From NCBI GenBank assembly GCA_034430335.1, contig DAOUES010000145.1, positions 1-29,477 on the forward strand: a DNA stretch of 29,477 nucleotides, written 5' to 3'. Source of the DNA: JAFGOY01 sp034430335. GTDB lineage: Bacteria; Chloroflexota; Anaerolineae; Aggregatilineales; UBA3940. Within the stretch, counting starts at the first letter, position 1. Each line of letters begins with the position of its first letter. The position numbers were made by a program, and so were the translations under genes. The notes beneath the pieces were generated by a model. That model did not search any database and was not told where the DNA came from. It saw only the letters and a list, made by a program, of their open reading frames with translations. This document shows, piece after piece, positions 1 through 7,161 of the stretch.

Positions 1-2
1 CC

Positions 3-1397
3 GAAGATGAAAAAGTCGACGAGCAGATGCCCTCTATCGGTTGGGATGAAGAAGATCAGGCCGTCGAACCGGAAACCGCGCTGCCGGTAATCGTCGAAGA
101 TGAAGTCGGAGCAGAACCCGACAGTGAACCAGCCGCCGAAGACGCGGCGAGTCCGCCGGTCGAGGTAGATATTCTCGAACTCCTGACGCCTCCCGGCGAA
201 GCAGCAGGCGAAAAAGTCGAGGTTCATGAACGGGCTGACGAAGAACCGGCGGTCGAACCGCCTGTAGAGGCAGCGAGCGTCGAAGAAAAGATCGAACAGG
301 CCCCCGCAGTCGAGGCGTTGGAAGAACCGGTTCCCACCTGGATCGAAGAACTCGAAACCGGCGAGCCGGAAGTCGCAGGCGGGCGGCCTGCCTGGGTCGA
401 GGGGCTAGACCTGGTGGCGGTGGAGAGCGGTGCCCCGCTTTCAGCCGCCGAACCGACACCTGCCGAAGAGCCTGAACCGGAACCCGAACCAGATGAAGTG
501 CCTGAAGAAGTGGAAGAGATAGGAGAACCGGGCGAAGAACTCCCCGAATGGGTGGAGGAGTTTGATCGCGGCATTGTCGAGGCGGTGCTGGCGATTTCGA
601 CAGACAGCCAGGCCCCGCAGGTAGAGGAAGAAGCGCCTCAGCCCGAACCACCGGAAGTAACGCCGGGCGAGGAGGTCGTCGAGGCGCAGCCAGCAGAACT
701 TCCCGCCGAAGAAGTAAAGGAAGAAGATTTCGAGGTCGAAGTGCTCGAAGTGCCGGACTGGTTGGATGAATCCGAAGTGTTCACCGGCGAAGGAATCGAG
801 GCTGAAGAACAGGAACTCCCCGAAGCGCCGCCGGAACCAGGAGAAGAGCCAGAATACACAGAACCTAAACCCGAATACATTCCCAGTTTTGCCAAAGCCG
901 ATGAAGATGAAACACCCGATCAGCTAGAAGCGGAGCCTCCCATCGAGCCGGAAATGCAGATTGCCCCTTATCTTTCGCCGCCGGAAACGGACAGAATCCC
1001 CGCGTGGCAGGTCGAGCCGGAACCCGAGGTGGTGACAGAAGAAGAAACAGAAGAAGAAGCACCTGCCGAACCATCCGCTCCGGTGGCAGAAATATCGCAG
1101 TATTGGCTGCTGATCGCGCCGGGGTTCAATCAGGAATGGTTCTTCGATGCTGGCGTTCGCTACTGGCAAAAGTTCCGCCCGGTGGTGCTGCCCGACTGGG
1201 AGATGGCCGATCAGCTTGCCGCCGGGCAGACGGTCGCGGTGACCGTTCTTGCCAACAGCGACACGGTTGACCAGGTCGAGGCACGGCTCAAGGAAATAGA
1301 CGGGATAGTGAAAATCGACTCCGTCGCCGTCGATACGCTTGAGGATTTGCGGGCCGAGTTGGAATGGCGGGTCAATACCGACAGGCAGATGGGGTAA
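3..1397 (+). CDS. Acidic Glu/Pro-rich protein with repeated tryptophan motifs (5'-truncated)
   Basis: The reading frame is open from base 3, ahead of the first ATG at 27, so the gene almost certainly begins outside the window and only its C-terminal part is present. About 350 residues are very rich in Glu, Pro, Ala and Val, look disordered, and carry spaced tryptophan motifs (PTWIEEL, PAWVEGL, PEWVEEF, PDWLDES, roughly at 331, 388, 545 and 754). The last ~100 residues (from about 1090) have ordinary composition with alternating hydrophobic strands and helices and look like a small folded alpha/beta domain. No catalytic motif or membrane segment is visible. The W motifs resemble the PDWL array in the large protein at 18367-21438. 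From memory, similar acidic PDWL regions occur in Anaerolineae proteins that also contain TPR repeats, but no TPR is visible here. Function unknown. The DUF952 gene follows 8 bp downstream. Confidence 0.8.
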   Translation, partial: EDEKVDEQMPSIGWDEEDQAVEPETALPVIVEDEVGAEPDSEPAAEDAASPPVEVDILELLTPPGEAAGEKVEVHERADEEPAVEPPVEAASVEEKIEQAPAVEALEEPVPTWIEELETGEPEVAGGRPAWVEGLDLVAVESGAPLSAAEPTPAEEPEPEPEPDEVPEEVEEIGEPGEELPEWVEEFDRGIVEAVLAISTDSQAPQVEEEAPQPEPPEVTPGEEVVEAQPAELPAEEVKEEDFEVEVLEVPDWLDESEVFTGEGIEAEEQELPEAPPEPGEEPEYTEPKPEYIPSFAKADEDETPDQLEAEPPIEPEMQIAPYLSPPETDRIPAWQVEPEPEVVTEEETEEEAPAEPSAPVAEISQYWLLIAPGFNQEWFFDAGVRYWQKFRPVVLPDWEMADQLAAGQTVAVTVLANSDTVDQVEARLKEIDGIVKIDSVAVDTLEDLRAELEWRVNTDRQMG

Positions 1398-1405
1398 CCA
1401 ACCGG

Positions 1406-1759
1406 ATGATTTTTCACATCACCACCCAGGAACAATGGGAAGAATCCGAAGTGTCAGGCAGTTACAAAGCCGAGTCCTTAGATACGGAAGGATTCATCCA
1501 CTGCTCGACGCTCGAACAGGTTGTGCCCGTCGCCAATGATTACTACCGGGGGCAGGCCGGGCTGGTGCTGCTCTGCATCGAACCCGACAGGCTGGGATCG
1601 CCGCTGCGTTATGAATCGCCGACCGGGTCACATGTCGATATTGATTCCGCACTGTTTCCACACGTCTACGGCCCGATCAATGGGGAGGCCGTCACCGCCG
1701 TGCTGGACTTCCCGCCCCGGCCCGATGGCACATTCCGCCTGCCGCCAGAACTTGATTAG
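1406..1759 (+). CDS. DUF952 family protein
   Basis: A 117-residue cytoplasmic protein of the DUF952 family, whose function is unknown. The N-terminal IFHITTQEQW segment and the GFIHCST motif followed by QV are typical of the family, and the length fits. The frame is open upstream to 1364, inside the preceding gene, but the ATG at 1406 directly precedes the conserved MIFHIT start and lies 8 bp after the upstream stop, so it is chosen. It is probably co-transcribed with the acidic protein gene. Its TAG stop overlaps the TAA stop of the convergent gene on the other strand. Confidence 0.85.
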   Translation: MIFHITTQEQWEESEVSGSYKAESLDTEGFIHCSTLEQVVPVANDYYRGQAGLVLLCIEPDRLGSPLRYESPTGSHVDIDSALFPHVYGPINGEAVTAVLDFPPRPDGTFRLPPELD

Positions 1760-2907
1760 CTGCTGTTCTGCCGCAGGCGCAGTTCCGTCGATGATAGATC
1801 GAGCCGGAACACGTTTTCCGGGATGCAGTCGACCAGGTCCCGTGCGCTTTCCGGGATGGGCAGATCGGCCAGCGTGTGAAACCGCCCCTCGATTGTCCGC
1901 CCTGCCACCAGAAAGCGGCAGCCCTCTTCGCGGATCGTCTCAAATGCTTCAAGCATCAACTTGCGGTCATCACGATAGTACACCGGGTCGACCAGCCGCG
2001 TGGCGGTATCATAGCCGATCACGAACACGCTGCCTGGATAAAGCCTCGCCTTATCCCTGAACAGCGGCTCCCGGCTCAAGACCACCCTCAGATCGAACTC
2101 GTAAAACTGGTACAGGCGTCGTTCGATCTCTTCTTTTTTGAGAAAAGGCTTGTCGACGTTCCCTATCGACAACTCGAACAACGCGGACAGCCCCATCTGC
2201 CTGCTGGCGACCGCCGCCAATCGCAGGTGGCCGCTGTGGAGCGGGTTGAACGATCCGCTGAGGATCACCGCGCGTGGCCGTGCACCGGCGATCATCGCGC
2301 CCGGCCCGTAAACCAGCAAACTATCGGCCCGGCCAGTGAGTAAACGATCTAAAGAGCCGCCAGTATCGAACGACGATTCCTGTATCTCCTCACCCGGAAC
2401 CAGATCGACCGGGCAGCCCTTGATCTCACAGTGTTTCGCCAGAGCATACAGCACCAACTGGCTGACGACCCGCTCTTCGCCGGGTCGATCACGGCGGCCC
2501 TTCTCCAATGTCAGCGAACAGGTAACGGCGCTACGCCCGTCCCACACACAGACATGGGCACGGTGATCGCCGCGCTTGGGCCGGTTGGTAGCGATGGTTC
2601 CAGTACAGCCCACGCCGACAACCGGCGTATCACCGTTACGCAGGCGAACCGCCCGCGCATAGGCGGCGGCAGCGAGCGCCGCCGCCGTCTCGACCGAAAC
2701 GGCCTGGTCGGGTTGGTAGCCCAACCGGTTGACGAGCGCCGGGTATCCATAGGGAATCGCGGCATCCAACACCGTATTCGAAGCGCCCGGCACGCCCAAC
2801 AGCCACGCAACTGCCTGGCTGCCCGCCCCGGTGACATTCAAGACTGCCTGCATGTCGCAGCGATGTATTTCCTCGATAACAGAACGCAGCGGCTCGCCAG
2901 TCACCAT
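1756..2907 (-). CDS. CinA-C-like domain fused to a nucleotidyltransferase domain
   Basis: A 383-residue protein with two domains. Residues ~1-165 resemble the CinA C-terminal (PncC-type) fold: a TGAGSQAVAWLLGVPGAS stretch, a PYGYPAL segment, a VSVETAAALA helix and GVGCTGTIAT followed by RGDHRAHV. The usual SAES-CTGG signature of NMN deamidases is not present as such, so deamidase activity is uncertain. Residues ~210-383 look like an HxGH nucleotidyltransferase of the cytidylyltransferase/NMN adenylyltransferase superfamily, with GSFNPLHSGH near the domain start and a C-terminal SSTELR. The pairing suggests pyridine-nucleotide metabolism or repair, which is inference. The ATG at 2907 is preceded by a good ribosome binding site (AAAGGGGA). 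It follows ridA by 17 bp, so the two form an operon. Confidence 0.75.
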   Translation of the reverse strand: MVTGEPLRSVIEEIHRCDMQAVLNVTGAGSQAVAWLLGVPGASNTVLDAAIPYGYPALVNRLGYQPDQAVSVETAAALAAAAYARAVRLRNGDTPVVGVGCTGTIATNRPKRGDHRAHVCVWDGRSAVTCSLTLEKGRRDRPGEERVVSQLVLYALAKHCEIKGCPVDLVPGEEIQESSFDTGGSLDRLLTGRADSLLVYGPGAMIAGARPRAVILSGSFNPLHSGHLRLAAVASRQMGLSALFELSIGNVDKPFLKKEEIERRLYQFYEFDLRVVLSREPLFRDKARLYPGSVFVIGYDTATRLVDPVYYRDDRKLMLEAFETIREEGCRFLVAGRTIEGRFHTLADLPIPESARDLVDCIPENVFRLDLSSTELRLRQNSS

Positions 2908-2924
2908 CGATCCCCTTTGCCCGG

Positions 2925-3311
2925 CTACGATTTGATCGCCACCGCGTCGATCTCGACCAGCCCACCCAGCGGCAGTTTTTTGACCGCCACCGTCGAACGG
3001 GCCGGGTACGGTTCGCTGAAGAACTCGGCGTAGACTTCGTTCATCAGTTTGTAGTTTCCCATATCGGAGAGATACACGGTCATCTTGACCACATCTCCCA
3101 GGCCGATGCCTGCCGCTTCGAGAACTGCTTTCACGTTTTCCAACGCCCGGCGCGTCTGAATCTGTACGTCGTCCTCAGAGGCGAACTTCCCCGTATCCGG
3201 GTCGATGCCAAGCTGCCCGGCAGTATAGACAAAACTGCCAGCATCGATTCCCTGCGAGTAAGGGCCAACCGCTGCCGGTGCGTCCTCGGTATGTATACAC
3301 TCATGTTTCAT
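2925..3311 (-). CDS. ridA: RidA family reactive intermediate/imine deaminase
   Basis: A 128-residue member of the RidA/YjgF/YER057c family. These small cytosolic trimers hydrolyse reactive enamine/imine intermediates such as those released by threonine dehydratase. Visible family marks are AVGPYSQGI near the N-terminus, TAGQLGIDP, a NVKAVLEAAG helix and YPARSTVAV, which carries the conserved substrate-binding arginine. The frame could start at a TTG at 3317, but AAAGGAG lies directly against that codon, whereas the ATG at 3311 has a 6-nt spacing, so 3311 is chosen. It is the first gene of a two-gene operon with the CinA-C/nucleotidyltransferase fusion and is divergent from murJ. Confidence 0.92.
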   Translation of the reverse strand: MKHECIHTEDAPAAVGPYSQGIDAGSFVYTAGQLGIDPDTGKFASEDDVQIQTRRALENVKAVLEAAGIGLGDVVKMTVYLSDMGNYKLMNEVYAEFFSEPYPARSTVAVKKLPLGGLVEIDAVAIKS

Positions 3312-3352
3312 GTCCAACTCCTTTGTCGTATTCAGAAAAACGAAACTACTCG

Positions 3353-3381
3353 ATTGTAGATACTGCCTGCCCTGTGGTCAA
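3353..3381 (-). promoter_or_regulatory. Promoter for ridA
   Basis: On the minus strand, TTGACC (3381-3376) and TACAAT (3358-3353) are separated by exactly 17 bp, a good sigma-70-type match, placed about 40 nt upstream of the ridA ATG. Its -35 box lies 5 bp from that of the divergent murJ promoter. Confidence 0.65.
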
Positions 3382-3386
3382 GCGAT

Positions 3387-3415
3387 TTGGCCCCGGTCGG
3401 CGAGGCGGCTATACT
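3387..3415 (+). promoter_or_regulatory. Promoter for murJ, probably leaderless
   Basis: TTGGCC (3387-3392), a 17-bp spacer and TATACT (3410-3415). The murJ ATG at 3422 is only 6 nt beyond the -10 box, where transcription would be expected to start, so the mRNA should begin at the start codon with no Shine-Dalgarno sequence. Confidence 0.6.
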
Positions 3416-3421
3416 TCCCGA

Positions 3422-5053
3422 ATGGAACAATCACCGGAGAACGGCCATTCAGAAGATCGTCCCAACGTCGACGCACTTTCCGGCAAACAGATCGCCCACG
3501 CTGCCGGACTCGTCGTGCTCGGCTTTGTATTGAGCCGCCTGCTCGGATTGATCCGCGAGGCGCTGATCGGCGGGATATTCGGGGCAGCCAGCGATTACGA
3601 AGCCTATGCCGTCGCCCTCCAGGTTCCCGACACGATCTACTTCGTCATCGCCGGGGGAGCGATTGGCTCGGCGTTCATCCCGGTTTTCACCGAATACCTG
3701 TCGAAGGGGAAGAAGGGCGAGGCATGGCAGATCGCCAACGCGGTGACCAATCTCTTCTTCGTGATCCTCGCGCTGGTCGCAGCGCTGAGTGCTGTGCTGG
3801 CCCGTCCCATCGTCACGACGCTGCTTGCCCCCGGCTTTGCCCCTGAAGTGCAGGACCTCACCATCCGCCTGATGCGTATCATGCTTCTCTCGCCGGTCAT
3901 TTTTGGAACCAGTGGTTTACAGATGGGGATGCTCAACGCCCACCAGCGTTTTCTGCTGCCTGCGCTCGCCCCGTCGATGTACAATATCGGCATCATCCTG
4001 GGCGCGGTCGTCCTCGCCCCGGTCTTTGGCATCGGCGTCTTCGGCCTCGCCTGGTGGGTGGTGTTGGGAGCCGCCCTGCATATGATTGTCCAGTGGCCGG
4101 GTCTGAAGATCATCCAGATGCCCTACCGGTTGATCTTCGATATCAAGCATACGGGGGTGCGGGAGATCACACGCCTGATGGCTCCGCGAGTCCTGGGGCA
4201 GGCCGTCGTGCAGGTCAATTTCTGGGTCAACAAGTCGCTGGCCTCTAATATGCTCGAAGGCAGCGTCGCCGCCATCCAACGCGCCTGGTACCTGCTGCTG
4301 CTCCCCCAGGGCGTGATCGCCCAATCGGTGGCGACCGCCGTCTTCCCGACCTTCTCGGCGCAGGTCGCGCAGGGCAAAACCGAAGACCTCAAAGAGACGC
4401 TGGGACAGGTTCTCCGGGCCGTGCTTTTCCTCTCGATCCCGGCGACGGTCGGGTTGGTGGTGCTGCGTCTGCCCATCGTCCGCCTGATGTACGAACGAGG
4501 CGCGTTCACCCCCGCCGACAGCCAGGCGGTGGCCTGGGCGCTGCTCTTCTACGGGCTGGGGCTGGTTGCCCATTCGCTGGTCGAGATCATTACCCGCGCG
4601 TTCTACGCCATGCACGATACGCGCACCCCGGTTGGGGTCGGCGCGGCGGCGATGGCGCTCAATATTGCCCTCAGCCTGATTTTGATCCGCGTCATGGGCG
4701 ATCCGCAGTCGATTACCAGGGGCGCTTTCGCGGGGTTGGCGCTTGCCAACACCCTGGCGACCACCCTCGAAGGAGTCGCCCTGCTGCTGCTGATCCGCCC
4801 ACGTGTTGGAGGGTTGGGGGGTAAGCGAACGCTTTCCAGCCTGCTGAAAGCGGGAGCAGCCAGCGCGGGGATGGGGCTGGCGCTCTGGGCGCTGATGCCG
4901 CTGATCACTTCATGGGGGCAGTATTTAGGCCCGCTGGCAGCCATTGCCATCGGTGGAGCGGTGTTCTACGGGCTGGCCTGGCTGCTGCGCAGCGAAGAAG
5001 TACGGATGTTCACAAACCTGACGGTGAGCCGCCTGAAACGCTCCCGGCGCTAA
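3422..5053 (+). CDS. murJ: Lipid II flippase MurJ
   Basis: A 543-residue polytopic membrane protein of the MurJ/MviN family (MOP superfamily), which flips lipid-linked peptidoglycan precursor across the cytoplasmic membrane. Evidence: the N-terminal SRLLGLIREALIGGIFG signature, followed by about 14 hydrophobic helices over the whole length, and an internal YERGAFTPADSQAVAWAL segment typical of the family. An N-terminal tail of ~30 polar residues precedes the first helix. The frame runs upstream to 3278, but those codons overlap the ridA start and promoter, and the ATG at 3422 sits at the expected transcription start, so it is chosen. Its presence implies a peptidoglycan pathway. The TAA stop overlaps the stop codon of the convergent PAP2-like gene. 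Confidence 0.93.
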   Translation: MEQSPENGHSEDRPNVDALSGKQIAHAAGLVVLGFVLSRLLGLIREALIGGIFGAASDYEAYAVALQVPDTIYFVIAGGAIGSAFIPVFTEYLSKGKKGEAWQIANAVTNLFFVILALVAALSAVLARPIVTTLLAPGFAPEVQDLTIRLMRIMLLSPVIFGTSGLQMGMLNAHQRFLLPALAPSMYNIGIILGAVVLAPVFGIGVFGLAWWVVLGAALHMIVQWPGLKIIQMPYRLIFDIKHTGVREITRLMAPRVLGQAVVQVNFWVNKSLASNMLEGSVAAIQRAWYLLLLPQGVIAQSVATAVFPTFSAQVAQGKTEDLKETLGQVLRAVLFLSIPATVGLVVLRLPIVRLMYERGAFTPADSQAVAWALLFYGLGLVAHSLVEIITRAFYAMHDTRTPVGVGAAAMALNIALSLILIRVMGDPQSITRGAFAGLALANTLATTLEGVALLLLIRPRVGGLGGKRTLSSLLKAGAASAGMGLALWALMPLITSWGQYLGPLAAIAIGGAVFYGLAWLLRSEEVRMFTNLTVSRLKRSRR

Positions 5054-5496
5054 AAAGCCACTTTCCACACAATCGCCAGCGCCATACCGAACAGAATCCC
5101 AACCGTCACCTCGCCCCAGGTATGGCCCAGTTCCTCTTTGAGCGGTTTCGATTCGTCGCTTGCCCCGGCGGTTAATTTGTTCAGGACCCTGGCATGAAAA
5201 CCGGCCTGGCGGCGGACGTTGGCCGCGTCGTAGGTGACGATCATCGCCACCGCAGTGGCGATTGCAAAATAGGCCGAGTCGAACCCGTGATCGATTCCCA
5301 CGCCGGTCGCAATCGCGCAGATCAGCGCCGAATGCGAGGAGGGCATCCCGCCGGTCGAGAGCATCTTCCGCCAGTCGAGCTTGCGCGAGGAGAGCCAGTA
5401 GGTAAAAGGTTTGACCAGTTGGGCCAGCAAGCTGGCAGCCACACCGATCCACAGAACGTCGTTCGAAATCAACTCGTGCCATACCTGACTTTGCAT
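5050..5496 (-). CDS. Divergent PAP2 family membrane protein
   Basis: A 148-residue membrane protein of the divergent PAP2 (DUF212/YuiD-like) family, related to acid phosphatases and vanadium haloperoxidases. GGMPSSHSA near residues 49-57 matches the PSGH-like phosphatase motif of this subfamily. Further marks are TYDAANVRRQAG and a C-terminal GHTWGEVTVGILFG with the second histidine motif. Four or five hydrophobic segments are seen. The substrate is unknown; family relatives act on lipid phosphates. The ATG at 5496 follows xseB by 6 bp, making it the last gene of an xseA-xseB operon, with GGAGAATAGG upstream of the start. Confidence 0.88.
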   Translation of the reverse strand: MQSQVWHELISNDVLWIGVAASLLAQLVKPFTYWLSSRKLDWRKMLSTGGMPSSHSALICAIATGVGIDHGFDSAYFAIATAVAMIVTYDAANVRRQAGFHARVLNKLTAGASDESKPLKEELGHTWGEVTVGILFGMALAIVWKVAF

Positions 5497-5502
5497 ACCG
5501 AC

Positions 5503-5736
5503 CTATTCTCCACTCTCGTCTATAGGTACCGATTCGAATCCCGCTTCACCCGGCTGGAGCGTTTCCAGCCGGAGTTGAACTTCCTCCAGCGTTTTTTCGC
5601 ACTGCGCGGCCAGCGCCTGCCCGCGCTCGAACAGCGCGAGCGATTCTTCCAGCGTCAGCCCGCCGGCTTCCAGGCGGGCGACGGCCTGTTCTAATTCAGC
5701 TAACGTTTCTTCAAAGGTTACATTTGACTCATTCAT
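5503..5736 (-). CDS. xseB: Exodeoxyribonuclease VII small subunit
   Basis: A 77-residue small subunit of exonuclease VII, which degrades single-stranded DNA together with XseA. The sequence shows the family pattern: FEETLAELEQAVARLEAGGLTLEESLALFERG, followed by a second helix ending in a short acidic tail. Length is typical. A TTG at 5742 is in frame, but AGGAAG lies 6 nt before the ATG at 5736, so that start is preferred. It overlaps the xseA stop by 8 bp, indicating translational coupling. Confidence 0.93.
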   Translation of the reverse strand: MNESNVTFEETLAELEQAVARLEAGGLTLEESLALFERGQALAAQCEKTLEEVQLRLETLQPGEAGFESVPIDESGE

Positions 5737-6955
5737 TGTCAACTTCCTGTTTGATCACTTCCGCCGTCAAACGGCCACGGTGCAGCTGGACGTTGATCAG
5801 ATTGCCGGGTGATACATTCCCGGCGTTGCCGATCACCTGCCCGGCCTGGTCGGATACAATCGCGTAGCCCCTGGATAACGTGCTCAATGGGCTGATCGCG
5901 TCCAGGGCGCGCCGGGTACCGGCCAACTTTGCCCGCCGCAGTTCTAACAAACGGTGCATTGCACTATCGGCCCGCACCGACAACTGGTCGATGGACTGGC
6001 GGGCGCTGTCGATTTTCCCTCTTGGCGAGAGATATTGCAGTGTATAGGCAAGTTGATCGAGCCTGCGTCGGTTCTCCGAAACAGCGCCCGATAAATATTC
6101 TCCTAACAACCGGCGATTTTCAAGCACAGCCTCAGCCAGATCGTCAATGGTGACCGGCGTCGCCAGTTCTGCCGCCGCCGAGGGAGTCGGGGCGCGCAGG
6201 TCGGCGGCGAAATCGGCCAGCGTAAAATCGATCTCGTGCCCCACGCCCGATATCACCGGGATGCGGCTGGCGGTAACTGCCCGCGCCACCCGTTCATCGT
6301 TGAAGCACCACAGGTCTTCGAGCGACCCGCCGCCGCGAACCAGCAGCACCACGTCAACATCGGTCTGGGTGTTGATCGCTTCCAGCGCAGCCACGATCTG
6401 CGGCGGCGCGCCGTCGCCCTGAACCGTCGTCGGCGACAGCACCACCCGCGCCAGTGGATAGCGGCGTTTGAGAACGTTCAAAACATCCTGCAAGGCCGCC
6501 GTGCTGGGCGAGGTCACCACGCCGATCACGTGCGGCAGTTCGGGGATGGGCCGCTTGCGATCCTGATCGAACAGCCCTTCCGCTTCGAGCTTCGCTTTCA
6601 ACGCCTCGAACCGGGCATGCAGATCACCCTGCCCGGCAGGGTAGAGTTGATCACAGTAGAGTTGATACTGTCCGCTGGCCTCGTAGACTCCCATCCGACC
6701 GCGTGCGATCACCTTTTCGCCGTGTTCCGGCATCCTGACCTGGGCCTGCACCGCCGTACGCCACATCACACAGCGAAGCTGCGCGTCGGTGTCCTTCAAC
6801 GTGAAATACGCATGCCCGGAACCGGGTATACGCAGGTCGGATATCTCGCCCTCGACTTCAAGCTCTTGCAGGCGATAATCCAGTTCGAACAGCCTGCGCA
6901 CGTAGCGCGTGATTTCGCCGACAGTCCAGCGTGTTGGTGCGTCCATAGCGCCCAT
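5729..6955 (-). CDS. xseA: Exodeoxyribonuclease VII large subunit
   Basis: A 408-residue catalytic subunit of exonuclease VII. An N-terminal OB-fold (residues ~8-105, WTVGEITRYVRRLFE, GHAYFTLKD) is followed by the nuclease domain with GVVTSPSTAALQD, the RGGGSLEDLW motif (from residue 207) and SGVGHEIDFTLAD. A coiled-coil region and a C-terminal domain with LSRGYAIV complete it. Length fits the family. ATGs at 6955 and 6946 are both possible; no clear ribosome binding site decides between them. First gene of the xseA-xseB-PAP2 operon. Confidence 0.95.
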   Translation of the reverse strand: MGAMDAPTRWTVGEITRYVRRLFELDYRLQELEVEGEISDLRIPGSGHAYFTLKDTDAQLRCVMWRTAVQAQVRMPEHGEKVIARGRMGVYEASGQYQLYCDQLYPAGQGDLHARFEALKAKLEAEGLFDQDRKRPIPELPHVIGVVTSPSTAALQDVLNVLKRRYPLARVVLSPTTVQGDGAPPQIVAALEAINTQTDVDVVLLVRGGGSLEDLWCFNDERVARAVTASRIPVISGVGHEIDFTLADFAADLRAPTPSAAAELATPVTIDDLAEAVLENRRLLGEYLSGAVSENRRRLDQLAYTLQYLSPRGKIDSARQSIDQLSVRADSAMHRLLELRRAKLAGTRRALDAISPLSTLSRGYAIVSDQAGQVIGNAGNVSPGNLINVQLHRGRLTAEVIKQEVDNE

Positions 6956-7013
6956 AGCTTATCATGCCGGGGGACAATATCAAAACTCGGCGTATCCTAC
7001 ACTCCCTGTCTGG

Positions 7014-7041
7014 TTGCGACTTCGCCCCGCTGTGTTACAAT
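7014..7041 (+). promoter_or_regulatory. Putative promoter of the GNAT-R3H-tmk operon
   Basis: TTGCGA (7014-7019), a 16-bp spacer and TACAAT (7036-7041). The predicted mRNA would have a leader of about 110 nt before the GTG at 7162. Confidence 0.5.
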
Positions 7042-7062
7042 CATGGCATAGAGGGAACACAG

Positions 7063-7086
7063 CGCCGAGGGTCATCTCCCTCGGCG
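7063..7086 (+). promoter_or_regulatory. Perfect hairpin in the 5' leader
   Basis: A perfect 9-bp inverted repeat (CGCCGAGGG / CCCTCGGCG) with a 6-nt loop lies just downstream of the predicted transcription start. It is not followed by a T-run, so it is not an ordinary terminator. It may stabilise the transcript or mark a regulatory leader. The rest of the 206-bp gap between xseA and the next gene holds nothing else I recognise. Confidence 0.45.
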
Positions 7087-7161
7087 TCCCCGGTGTAAGT
7101 TTGTTGAGTGTTTGAGAGTGTGAGTATTCCTTTGATCAGGACGCGGATAAGGCACTTCTGA

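Noticed and set aside
34..1074. Several long open frames antisense to the acidic protein gene
   Set aside because: Their Ser/Arg/Leu-rich content mirrors the Glu/Pro codons of the real gene; no family features or ribosome binding sites.
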